Shown one piece after another: positions 1 through 9,438 of a stretch of 45,000 nt of DNA. The notes under the pieces were generated by a model, which did not search any database, was not told where the DNA came from, and saw nothing but the letters and a program-made list of their open reading frames with translations. Source of the stretch: Sphaeroforma sirkka. Taxonomy: Eukaryota > Opisthokonta > Ichthyosporea > Ichthyophonida. A program made the translations under genes and the position numbers. Each line of letters starts with the position of its first letter. Position 1 is the stretch's first letter. Location of the stretch: contig LUCW03000725.1 in assembly GCA_001586965.3 (NCBI GenBank), forward strand, positions 1 through 45,000, given 5' to 3'.

Positions 1-2
1 AC

Positions 3-1911
3 TATGGCTAAGGGGTACTTCTAAAGAGCAAAGAGGCCATAGCTCTAAGCCTGCTAAGCCTGCCGAGGTTCCTGAGGTCCCTGTGGAAACACTAGCCTGT
101 CTGGAGTTGAGCCTGCCGAGGATACTGTTGGGGGAAGCAAATTCTGAGGTTGGTACAGAGGATTATTCTGAGGATGACCTGTCGGATCCTAAAGCCTTGG
201 AAGAAGAGGTATCTACTACTGCGGAAAGGCTCGCCAGCGTCCGTGTATCACCTAGGAGTGAAGCTCAGGACCCCAGCTTGCCCCCCTGACCACGTGCCGT
301 CAAATATTGGGGATAAACGTCGAAAGGCTGGAAAATTCGTGGATACGAATGTCGGGGGGGGCATTATAACTCCACATCTAAAGGACACTCCAGCATGGAT
401 CCTCTCAATCTCGACGCCAATTGAACCGCACTGAAGCGCTCTTGAAGGAGCTAGCGGCAGCAGCAGTTGTGGACCCCTCTATCGTGTCCCACTTGGCTGA
501 TATTCTTCCTATACCGAAGAAGAAGAAAATTTCGGGCCGGGTTTCGAACCCGAGACCTACTGGTTTACCAGCCAGTATGTTTACCACTAAGCCAGTTACC
601 ACTGGCGAGAGAGAGATAATATTTCAAAATTTAATCTCTATAGCTCTGATGCTACCATCGACCATCCTCTTGACAAACCTAACCCTGTCAGAGGATATGA
701 TCGTATGGAACTCGATGAGGCTTACCATCCTCGTAATATCGACCCTCATTTGCCAACTAACCCTGGTAATCACGATTTTGGCAATCGCTACACCAGTACC
801 TCGTTAGAGAGTTCCCGCTCTAATCCTGAGGATGAGGAAGTGAGAACCAGACATACTCGTCTCAGGCTATTACGCTCTGGTATGCAAGTCCTTGAGGACC
901 GTCTATTGAATGACTCTGACCTTGACGATAGGAAAGCGGATAACATTCGCTATCTAATCGATAACAAGAGAAAGGAAATAGACACCATCTTGGCACTAGC
1001 AGCCCGTAGCACTGAGCATGAGCCTCGTGAACACTTAGAACCAAGCTTTATAAAGCAGCTAGGTAACGCGCAGGCTGAGGTCGATTTCTCTACTAATGAG
1101 AGTACAGTGGAGACACTGAAGGCCTTCGACCAACTTAAGGAGTCTGCCAGCCTTAGGGATAAGCAGATGATGAATGCCTTTATTCATTTCTGTGAGCCAG
1201 GTGAATGGCGAACTATCTTGAAGGCTCATGAGCCCAACTGGAAAGCCCTACCTGGCACCAGTTGCGTGATAATATACTTAACACCTTTTTGAAGATGCAC
1301 GTGACCGTGAACTTCTAGAGTCTCGCAAGTCCTTTGCGAACGATACCACTATTCGAGGTGCTCTAGCTCATATGACACATATGAATACTCGGATGGGTGG
1401 TCGTACCTATACTGGCGAATATTTATTAATTTGTCAGATGATGGAGACTCTGGGAGCTAACCTCTTTAAGAAAGTCAATGATGACATCATCGCCTATGGT
1501 GATTTGCGATCTATGCCTTGGTCTGTCTTTGAGAAGATAGTACACAAGCATACCAATTCCTCTACTAGAGTACTTAGTACCACGAGCTACACCCAGCCCA
1601 CTAAGCGAAACGCAGTAGAGACTAATACTGCGCGTAGTACTAAGAAACCTCGCACTACTACTGGAGGGGGGTACTGGCTCTACTTCTACCGAACCGAAGG
1701 TGATAAGAAGGTGAGAGCGCCTTGCAAGAAGTGTGGTTACAACCTCACAAAACGTAATGGCAAGTGGAATGGTAGACACGACCCTGTTAAGTGTGCACCA
1801 GGCAAGCCAGATTTTGGACACTATATGAAAGAGTGTGCTACTTGCAAGGGTACTAACGGTTGGCACAAAGAGGATTGCAAGGACTTACCGGACGTCCAAG
1901 TTAAGCACTGA
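3..1911 (+). pseudogene. Gag of element Y, frameshifted, with a zinc-knuckle-like C-terminus
   Basis: Gag is the structural particle protein that packages element RNA. The first open stretch (3-289) is acidic and has no start in the window. Open pieces then follow at 421-525 (alpha-helical, Ala-rich), 705-1270 and 1372-1911, in different frames, with breaks next to C and G runs near 280-360 and near 1265-1370. The last piece ends in a Cys/His-rich region with CKKCG near 1726 and a CATC...H...C motif near 1837-1875. This resembles a CCHC knuckle, although the spacing after the second Cys (five residues to His) is not the classical one. The stretch 527-608 does not look like Gag and coincides with a tRNA-like sequence on the other strand. 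The Gag call rests on position upstream of protease and on the knuckle, not on a recognised capsid fold. Confidence 0.6.
531..608 (-). other. tRNA-like sequence (pseudo-tRNA or SINE fragment) inside Y gag
   Basis: The minus strand carries an A-box match TGGCTTAGTGG (plus 584-594) and a B-box match GGTTCGAAACC (plus 540-550). The T arm folds well: a 5-bp stem around the loop TTCGAAA. An anticodon-type stem ACTGG/CCAGT encloses an 8-base loop CTGGTAAA, one base longer than normal. The 7-base acceptor 3' strand (CCCGAAA) finds no complement at the expected 5' position. It is therefore not a functional tRNA as read. It may be a decayed tRNA or the tRNA-derived head of a SINE. It is much longer than an 18-base primer-binding site. 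Confidence 0.45.
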
Positions 1912-2008
1912 CAGTACCATATGTGCGCACTAGAGCAAGATTATGAGAAAATGTTCAATAAAATCTATACCAAAGGAGATGAACGTATCTTTCAAACAGT
2001 TTTCGTAA

Positions 2009-2698
2009 ATGGAGAAAAAAGTTATGGCACTATTTGATCCAGGGGCTGAAGTCTCTGCTATCTCACGCCGAGTAGCCTACGCTACAGATATGGCTGTCCA
2101 TAACGAAACAACTGATTCAATCTTGGGAAATGGCAAAGTTACTACTTGCGAACAAGCCATTGACTATGCACACATAATGCTGTCAGATAGAAGAGAAGTG
2201 AAGACTCACCTAATCGTTACTGACATGTCTCAGAAATACGATTTAATTATAGGTATGACTGATCTTCTCAGTTTAGGTATAACACTCACTGGTCTGCCTA
2301 ATGGGCTAGACCCGAATAAAGATCAGTCAGATGATAATATGATAAAGATACCTAAACCTCCGGAAGGTGAAGCAAAGGATATGATTCCGCACTTCACCGA
2401 TATAATTATGGACTTAATTATACAAAACAGGAAGATTGCAATAACTGACTGGTGTATGTTTAAGTTCTCTAATGGGTACGTTAGACTTGACTTAACAAAC
2501 GTCGACTTCTCTAAGTTAAAGTGTCCTTCACATAACTACGTGAGTTGGAGACACAAAGACGTTGTCAAAACCCAAATCGAAGATTGGTTAAAACAGGGTC
2601 TAATTGAAATCAATTATGATGCAACCCCAGTTAACTTAGCTCTCTTAGCGGTCGATCAATATAAATCTGATGGAACGTTTAGTAAAACAAGAGAGTAG
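2009..2698 (+). pseudogene. Retropepsin-like aspartic protease and start of RT, element Y
   Basis: The open frame begins with a retropepsin-like fold: LFDPGAEVSAIS (about residues 8-19) takes the place of the usual D-S/T-G-A active site, and YDLIIGMTDLLSLGI (about residues 76-90) matches the conserved I-L/I-G-x-D helper strand. It continues through the linker seen before RT in gypsy elements (WRHKDVVKTQIEDWLKQGLIE) and ends at a stop near 2698 caused by a frame slip. RT continues in another frame. Retropepsin cuts the Gag-Pol polyprotein during particle maturation. The central P in D-P-G is unusual and could abolish or alter activity. A translated start at 2009 is not required because this segment is normally made as part of Gag-Pol. 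Confidence 0.75.
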
Positions 2699-3859
2699 TA
2701 CTAGACCTGTCGCCAATTAACAAACTAATTCCGCAACATAGTTTTCCCTTACCTAAGATAAGCGAGATACTACGCAAAATGGAGGGTGCGACTATTTTTT
2801 TCAAGATAGACTTAAAAGCTGCATTCCATCAACTACAAATATATCAGCCTCATAGGAAATACTTTTCCTTTACTTGGCAAGGTAAGAAGTACAAGTTTAA
2901 AGGTGCACCTGAAGGCTTACACATGTTACCTTCTTTCTTCCAACAAGTTATGATGGAACTATTTGCGGACCTGTCGTATAACGTATCAGTCTATTTAGAT
3001 GATATAGTTATCTTTACAAAGACAGCACATGAACATGCTAAACTCGTTAAAGAAGTCTTAAAGCGACTTAATCATGCTAAACTTAAGATTAACGAAGACA
3101 AGTGTTCTTTTGCTAAAGATACTATACACTTACTTGGCTACAAAGTATCTCCAGCAGGGGTAGAAATTGATCCTGGCAAGAAACAGTTTCTGTTGGATTT
3201 ATCAACACCAATTACTGGAAGAGATGTGAACGCTGTGTGTGGGTTTGTTAACTTCTTCTCGGATTCGGTACCGCATCTTTCTCATTACTTAAAGCCTTTC
3301 AGTCACCTACGGCTGCACAAAGGACCTTTGGGAAAGCTTTGGACTAAAGAATGTGATGATGCATTTAAACTAGTCAAAAGTAAAGTAATGGACGCACCCA
3401 TCATGCAGTACCCTGTGGATGGTGTCCCATTCCAAGTAGCAACCGACGCTTCAGATCGAGCGGTAGGTGGAGTGCTTACCAAACGATAAATGGTAAACCG
3501 CGCTACATACAATTCTTTAGCAAGAGTTATAATAAGAGTCAACGGAATTACCTACCGTTAAACAAGAGCTCCTTGCTATAGTTACTGCGCTAAGACAGTT
3601 TAAAGACTACCTTTATGGAAGTTACTTTACTGTCGCCTGTGATCAAAAGTCTTTAACATACTTAAAAGATATGAACCCTGATTCACAGTTGGTGAGCCGC
3701 TGGCATGACATTATTGCCAAGTTTGCTTTTAATATAACACACATACCAGGAATACATAACCATCTTCCTGACATGCTCTCTCGACTTGTGCCCGACTACC
3801 AGAAAACAGTCAAGGAATTATTAGCAACCGATTGGATGCTAAATAAAAAAATGGTTTAA
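2699..3859 (+). pseudogene. Reverse transcriptase and RNase H, element Y
   Basis: RT copies the element RNA to DNA, and RNase H removes the RNA strand. The frame resumes at about 2697 with VVLDLSPINKLI and covers the palm motifs: KIDLKAAFHQL near 2806, APEGLHMLPSFFQQ near 2904, and the YLDD catalytic box at 2992-3003. The RT connection region follows, and the RNase H domain begins at ATDASDRAVGG near 3439. After a slip near 3478 the frame reads KPRYIQFFSKSYNKSQRNY, and after another near 3550 it reads VKQELLAIVTALRQFKDY. RNase H ends with HIPGIHNHLPDMLSRL near 3740, typical of gypsy elements. The stop at 3857-3859 is next to a run of seven A; downstream sequence in another frame continues without an obvious gap. 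Confidence 0.88.
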
Positions 3860-6133
3860 CCTCGCTCAATCACGATGGGGTCCATTTACTGTTGATATGT
3901 TCGCCGCAGAACATAACAAACAGGTTTCTGAATATAGGTCGTTGACTCATCCTAAAGGTGATGCATTTCAGCTTGACTTATCAAAGCATAATGCGTGGGC
4001 TAACCCACCTTGTCAACTTATCGCACAGTTGTTAAATTATGTTAATATTGCTAAATCTACCATTACGCTGTGTTGTCCCTTACGTAACTCCGACCCATGG
4101 ATACGTGATTTAATTAATATGATTCAAGACGAACCTATTTATGTCGACCGTGAAACCGACACGTTCTTGTATCAGAGATCCTATTCTATTAAGAAGACGC
4201 CTTGGAAACACACCATTGTTTGTCGCATCGGTCCTGCAGGTACCACTAAGTGGAAACCCTCAACCGAATTCTTAGCTAAACTAGAGGAGTCTAAAGAGTT
4301 TGAACAAAAGCTCAAGACTCGTACAACACATGCACCCAACAAGATTGCAGTCGAGGTAATGCCGATTGAAACGGCATTAGATCGTAAAAACATGGAACTA
4401 GCTAAGGCCATGGATCGAAGACTCAAAACTCTAAGAGAACCTGAAGCTCGCACTCAACTACTTAAAGCGCTGCTTAAAGAACAGCCAGGAGTTGCGAAAC
4501 AACTGAAGAAGATACTTCAACAATCCAATGTTGTCAATTATGTATCTCAGGAGTCTACCCCTCCTGATACTGAGGTTGCCCTTTCCAACAGGACTATGGT
4601 TCATCCAGCCAGCGTTACGCAGAATGTGACTGACTTAGAGGAGCTCGAAAGTAGAGTTAAAATTATACATAATTTAACGCATCGAGCATATGAGCATACT
4701 TATAAAATGGCTATTCGTGCAGGGCTTGATCACCCGGCGCTGAAAGAAACCATACGTGAAGTATACCGACGCTGTACTGATTGTAAAAAGAACCAGATCA
4801 AGCGATACGGTTGGGCACCCCTAAAAAGTGTGACAGATGACCAACCGATGCGCCGAGTCATAGTCGATTTGGTTAAACTCCCGCGATCCAAGCATACTGG
4901 CGATGTATATATCTGTCATTTCTTATGTGTGGCTTCGGGCTATAACTTGCTTTATGCAATACCGAACAAACGTCCACAAACAGTGGCAGAATTATGCTAT
5001 CACGTCTTCAATGACTTCGGTTTCCCCCGAGTACTATGTTCTGATAACGGTAGTGAGTTTTGTACCGACGTAATGGAGGCACTTATACTCGTATCAGACA
5101 TGACCCATAGGCGTGGTGTTCCTTACAAACCTCAAACGCAGGGTGCAAATGAGACACGTCATAGAGAACTTAAAAAACTCTTGCGTACCGCACTAGACGA
5201 CGTTGAGGATATGTGGCCTTATCATTTGAAATGGGTTCAGACTCAAATGAATAACTGCATGAATCCTCAAACTGGAACACTCCCGCTTCACTATTTCTTT
5301 GGCCGCTATAGTGAATTACAAGCAACGTTTGATAAAACTGCGCCCGAGAAACACGCTACCCCGTGCTACAAAAGATCGAGCATATGCAGAACGTTGTTTA
5401 CCCCTGTTTACTCGAGCACAAAAATCGCGTCCTACTTAAAGCGTATGACCGATGGAATAACACTAAGAACATTGTTCAGTTCAAAGTCGGCGATTACGTT
5501 AACATTATAAATCGAAAGGCCAACGTTACCGAACTCTCTTCTAAGACGATAGGACCTTTTGTCATTTCCTACCATGATGAGAAGAGTGATACTTACGAAG
5601 TGAATAACATTGATGGTACTAGCGCAACCAATCTAGGCACTCACCGTATCCCTACCTCCGAACTCTCATTCGCTCGCTCATTTGATTCTGATGTACCAGT
5701 TATGGAGTCACAAGTCAAAGATATAATTGACAAAACATCCGAAGACGGTTACACTTACTACAAGACCCGTTTCATGGATGGGACAGTAGCTTGGCTAACC
5801 TCCGATACATTTCGTGAATCTCGCGACTTTCTTCGTATCTTTAATAAGAAATGGAATAAGCGTTTACATAAGAACACACAAGATAAACGAAAAGGGTTTC
5901 CTCAGGTGACTACAAACCCTGACGGATATGAAATTCCCTATTTACCACCTACTTCCTACGTGACTAAACTTTCTGATCTGCTTACCAACAGTGCAGAAAA
6001 TTGTTCAAACTTACTTACTAATGAAGAACAGCCTTTGGCTATTACCTTACCAAATAATAAACCTAAGGCGCCTACATCGGAAATGGTTACTGGACCAAAT
6101 ACTAAACGACATAGAGTACAACATGAGTCTTGA
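3845..6133 (+). pseudogene. Dam-like block, integrase and chromodomain, element Y
   Basis: Open from 3845 (first Met 3897) to 5510, then in a second frame from 5363 to 6133, with the slip near 5357. Residues 1-75 from the Met resemble the Dam-methylase-like domain known from DIRS elements: a VDMFAAEHNKQ start, an Asp/Trp-rich middle, and NPPC at 4002-4013. The integrase has an HX3H...CX2C zinc finger (H258, H262, C293, C296) and a D324-D383-E419 triad with exactly 35 residues between the last two. The second piece carries the GPF motif (residue ~64) and a chromodomain-like region (residues ~113-163, VMESQVKDII ... YYKTRFMDGTVAW). Integrase inserts the DNA copy, and in known chromoviruses the chromodomain targets histone marks. 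The Dam-like assignment is the least certain part. Confidence 0.8.
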
Positions 6134-6260
6134 ACTCGTACATATAGGCACATACTTACTCGATAAGTCATGACCGAAACCGTTTTTACTTTGGTTTTCG
6201 CTTTACCAACTAGATCGTATCTTAACGTACGTTCGTAGTTCTAAAAGCTACTGGGGACTA

Positions 6261-6855
6261 TGTAGAAATACGGCCTCCGGTCAGTCTAAAATATCAAGAT
6301 CAATTGAGATAATACATTGGTTTTTATTTGTATTTTAAATAATTTAGTACAAGCTCTTTTTCCAATATTTCCAAAGTGTTCTAAATTCACTTTGATGGCT
6401 CCAATAGCCTGAGTATTTGGTATGACTCATCTACTTGGACCTATTTGAGACATTAGTAGATGTAGGATATTATAAACTAAATTTTATAATCTCCGAACTA
6501 CTACTTATAGATTTTGGTTCTCCCGCCAATTTCCAAAATCCATTAAGTCTTTTTCTTTTTTTAACTTTTCTTCAGATGGAACTTTATTTATATCAGCTAA
6601 TGTATTAACGTGACTTACGTTATTATGTCTATTTACAAATTAGGCAAGTGGTCATGAACATTTAGTACTTCTAGTGAAAATTATTCAATAAAGAACAGCT
6701 AGAGGTACGCCCTGTGTGATCGAGGATGTGTAGGCTCTTAACAAGAGGCAGTCCCGATCATTCTTACACAAGCTACCACTGCTAAATCCTAACTGACTAA
6801 ATTGTATTTTAGTTTAATATAGTTTGAAACCTAGTAATTTCCATCGAAGTTTACA
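6261..6855 (+). repeat. 3' LTR of element Y
   Basis: This 595-bp segment is closely matched by 10,993-11,578. Both copies start TGTAGAAATACGGCCTCCGG and end CCATCGAAGTTTACA, so they have the TG..CA borders of LTRs. It follows the Y polyprotein stop by 127 bp. The only purine-rich stretch just upstream is GGGGA in CTGGGGACTA, a weak polypurine tract. The left flank (GGACTA) and right flank (GATACG) do not match, as expected if the partner LTR lies to the left outside the window. Confidence 0.85.
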
Positions 6856-7705
6856 GATACGACCGTAGTAGGTTCTGATGCGCCCGGATTTTGGCTTGGA
6901 ATAGTCGCGCGCGGGATTTGTTGCGTAGGTGATACAGCCGATGGCGATATCGGTTATATCCATGGGAGAGGAGGCGTTGGTCCGGCGGCGGCGGCATTGC
7001 TGGCGTTTGTTGGGGCCGATGGATTTGATTCGGGGGAAGTATCTGGAGATCGAGTCCAAAGGTGTGGCCACCACAGATACCGTAGTTCGTCAGCTTATAA
7101 GTTTGGAGGGAGGCGCGGGGGTGGTAGGTCGATGATACGCATGTTCTGTACCAGTTGAGCTGCCAGCATAGAGGTAGTCCGAGTGCCACGTATTACGCAG
7201 AGTAGTTTCAATCACTTTCATACATAGTCCGTGATTTGTAGATGCGTGGCCATACTTCCGGGCTTCGAAGTTGAAATCTCCCCACACGACATCTGGTGGG
7301 AAACCGCCAATCTCGGTGGATTCTTGTATCGCCTGACGTCTTCTTCAGTAAGTAATTTGAGTGGAAAGTAGAACACGGCCATATGAACGCCAAAGCACAC
7401 AAATAGCACCGCGTCGGTGAAGAGTGTACAAGTTGAAAATTTGATGGGTGGTGTTTGGAAAAGATACCAATACCACAGTGTAAAGAATGTAAGATATTAT
7501 GCCGCTTAGTGGGATGCAGTATATGATAGCGTGTGTTCGAGCGTATATGATTAAGAAATTTGGTGTTATGCCAGGTTTCAACCACACACATAACATCAAC
7601 CTGACTTAAAATCAATATAACATTCAAACACTTATCTGTATGTGGTGTGTTGTCCATGTCGAGTCCTTGTGGGTTGAAGAGCGTCATCCTCATTGGTCCT
7701 AACAT
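6856..7705 (-). pseudogene. APE-type endonuclease domain of LINE ORF2, frameshifted
   Basis: This is the exonuclease-endonuclease-phosphatase (EEP) family nicking domain found at the start of many LINE ORF2 proteins. It reads in three frames. The first (from 7705) opens with FNPQGLDMDNT and DVMCVVETWH, matching the conserved 'N-x-x-G-L' and 'E-T-W' Mg-binding region. A middle frame gives a VCFGVHMAVFYFP-like strand. The third (from 7287) has WGDFNFEARKYG, matching the catalytic G-D-F-N motif. A final frame to 6856 is rich in Pro and Arg, and I could not find a clear S-D-H motif in it. Breaks occur near 7400 and 7285. The call rests on the ETW and GDFN motifs in the correct order and spacing. 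Confidence 0.65.
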
Positions 7706-7737
7706 TGTTCATCATCGGTCAATATTACTGGGCTCTC

Positions 7738-8973
7738 TTATTTAACGATGTCAGCCATTTCTATATCATTGCCTGTCGTCGAAGAGTCTGTCGTGGAAAG
7801 CTGAGGCTGCGTATTGCTATCCATCGTGTCGGATGATTGTGTCGGGGAGACCGTTGGTATATGAAGTCTTCCGGGTTTCGCACGCGCTGATTCTTTAGCG
7901 TTTGCCGGGATTCGCGGGTTAGGTGAGAAGAGGTTTGCATCATGCTTTGCTTGGTAAGCCTTCTGGAGACGATCCGCGGTAGATTGGAGGATGTCTGCGT
8001 TAGTGAAGTTGACAAGTGGGCTTAGTAGTGCATCCATGCTGCGGGCAAGAATTTTTGGCGCTCATTCATGTGTGCAGCGGGCCTCCCGCTTGGTGCGGAG
8101 ATAGTGGATTAAAGCTGCTCTCGTAGCGTCGGGATGTTGTTGTTGGGAGCGGGGTCGATGTTTTCATCAAGCTGCTATTTCCACGTAAGTGCTGCATGTC
8201 GTTTCACCTGGGCGACAGCGTCGCTAGGAACACAAAGGCGGATTTGGTTGAGATACCAATTTAGACGGAAGATACCAGAGAAAGTGGTGGCGATTGAGGA
8301 CTGGTTGGGCATGCCAGTATTTTTCAAATACTGATTGGGATGGGGCCTTGCCGTTAGGGAAAATTGCTCGGAAGAAGAGCCATACATGAGTTATGTCATC
8401 AATTTCATGAAGAGTTTTGTCCGGCATCGGGCGGCCCACCACTTTCGTCAAAAGGTGTTCGGGTACTGGCGGCTGCGGTTGGGACTGAGAAGCTGGTGGG
8501 GTCGGCCGTTTTTTAGGGCTCGGGTTTGTAGGTCCACTTTTAAGCGGTAGCTTGGAGGCTCACAGCTGCTATTTTCTTGCGCCCGTGACTGCGGTCTTTT
8601 TGCAGGCGGAGCAGGCGGGCTTGTGAAGCCAAATCGGAAAGTGTCGGTTGTGTCTTTATCTATAGGTGCACGGGGTTGAGATTTAAGGTCCCGGAGTTCG
8701 GATTCAAGGTTGGTTGTTTTTGCACAGAGGTTAGTGAGCATTTGGTGTATGGTTGATTTCCATTGGTTTGGCCTGTAGAGTACTGACCTGGGCAGAGAGG
8801 TTTGTGATAGATTTTTGTATGTCCAATTTCCATTGGTCATTGGGTAAGGAGTCGTTAGGGACGAACGTCTCAATTGGGGATTCGGCCTGGCCCGACATTT
8901 TTCGCGGATGCGGGACTGTGGGACTGTGGGACTGTGGTACTGGATTTTTTGATTTTTTTGATTGAAAATCCAA
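7738..8973 (-). pseudogene. LINE ORF1-like protein, frameshifted
   Basis: Several minus-strand open pieces in different frames (8973-8731, 8873-8448, 8451-8224, 8037-7738) read as one decayed gene directly before the endonuclease. The N-terminal part has heptad-like runs (DIQKSITNLSAQVSTLQ and LCAKTTNLESELRDLKSQ), consistent with the coiled coil that trimerises LINE ORF1 proteins. Then come a Pro/Ser/Arg-rich basic segment, a Trp/Phe-containing segment (HVWLFFRAIFPNGKAPSQS) and a Ser/Thr-rich tail. I see no CCHC knuckle or RRM. ORF1 proteins bind element RNA. The identification rests on position before ORF2 and on the coiled-coil pattern. Confidence 0.45.
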
Positions 8974-9101
8974 ATTTCAAGTCAACGTTTTGGTGGGGTC
9001 TGTGGGTTTGTTGAAAGTGGTATTCAATTCTACACTGGTGACCTACTGGTCACCGAGGTTTACGTTTCGGAGACGAAAATTTGAATCAAAGGTCCGTCGT
9101 G

Positions 9102-9255
9102 ATAAATAAATATGGGGAAGTGAAAAATAAATATGGGAAAGTGAAAAATAAATATGGGAAAGTGAAAAATACATATGGGGAAGTGAAAAATAAATATTGG
9201 GAAGTGAAAAATAAATATTGGGAAGTGAAAAATAAATATGGGGAAGTGAAAAAGT
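9102..9255. repeat. 21-bp tandem array (seven units) at the 5' end of the LINE
   Basis: The unit is close to ATAAATATGGGGAAGTGAAAA, and the ATATGGG core recurs exactly every 21 bases at about 9110, 9131, 9152, 9173, 9194, 9215 and 9236. Because 21 is a multiple of three, both strands are open across it (Asn-Lys-Tyr-Gly-Glu-Val-Lys on plus; Ile/Phe/His-rich on minus), but this is a by-product of the repeat. It lies just upstream of LINE ORF1 in LINE orientation. Confidence 0.9.
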
Positions 9256-9438
9256 GCAAAAAGTGCAGTACAGTACTTCAACAATGAAGTATCGTCTGCA
9301 AAAAGTAATTTAATAAACCTTTGGCATTTGGAAGTTCTGTATCATCTGTGTAGCAGCTAATATAATTAAGTTAGATAGACGTTAGTTCAAGAAAAACGAC
9401 GATTTGATATGATTTTATTCTATTCACTAGCTAAGTAA
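9256..9438. other. AT-rich spacer
   Basis: I see no gene or repeat here. It separates the LINE 5' array from the decayed gag Z. Confidence 0.5.

Larger units (their letters stand above)
1..6855 (+). mobile_element. Ty3/gypsy chromovirus-like LTR retrotransposon Y (5' end outside window)
   Basis: Order on the plus strand is Gag, retropepsin, RT, RNase H, a Dam-like block, integrase with a GPF/Y motif, chromodomain, then a 3' LTR at 6261-6855. RT before integrase is the Ty3/gypsy order, and the chromodomain after integrase marks a chromovirus. The frame is broken at several sites (about 290-420, 1260-1370, 2690, 3478, 3550, 3845 and 5357), so this copy cannot make a full polyprotein as read. 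No 5' LTR is in the window, so the element starts left of base 1. A solo LTR of the same family lies at 10,993-11,578. The right border abuts LINE-like sequence at 6856, which suggests Y inserted into the LINE. The first bases after the LTR (GATAC) would then be its target duplication. Confidence 0.88.
6856..9255 (-). mobile_element. LINE-like non-LTR retrotransposon, 3' part missing
   Basis: Reading leftward from about 9255 there is a 21-bp tandem array, then an ORF1 with coiled-coil character (8973-7738), then an AP-endonuclease domain that opens an ORF2 (7705 to about 6856). This is the order of a two-ORF LINE. The endonuclease is the N-terminal part of ORF2. No reverse transcriptase follows, because the sequence meets the end of the Y LTR at 6856. 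The rest of ORF2 may lie on the far side of element Y, outside the window. Both ORFs carry frameshifts. Confidence 0.65.

Noticed and set aside
9081..9287. Open frame of seven Asn-Lys-Tyr-Gly-Glu-Val-Lys repeats (plus) and Ile-Phe-His-Phe repeats (minus)
   Set aside because: The 21-bp tandem array has a length divisible by three, so frames stay open by chance.
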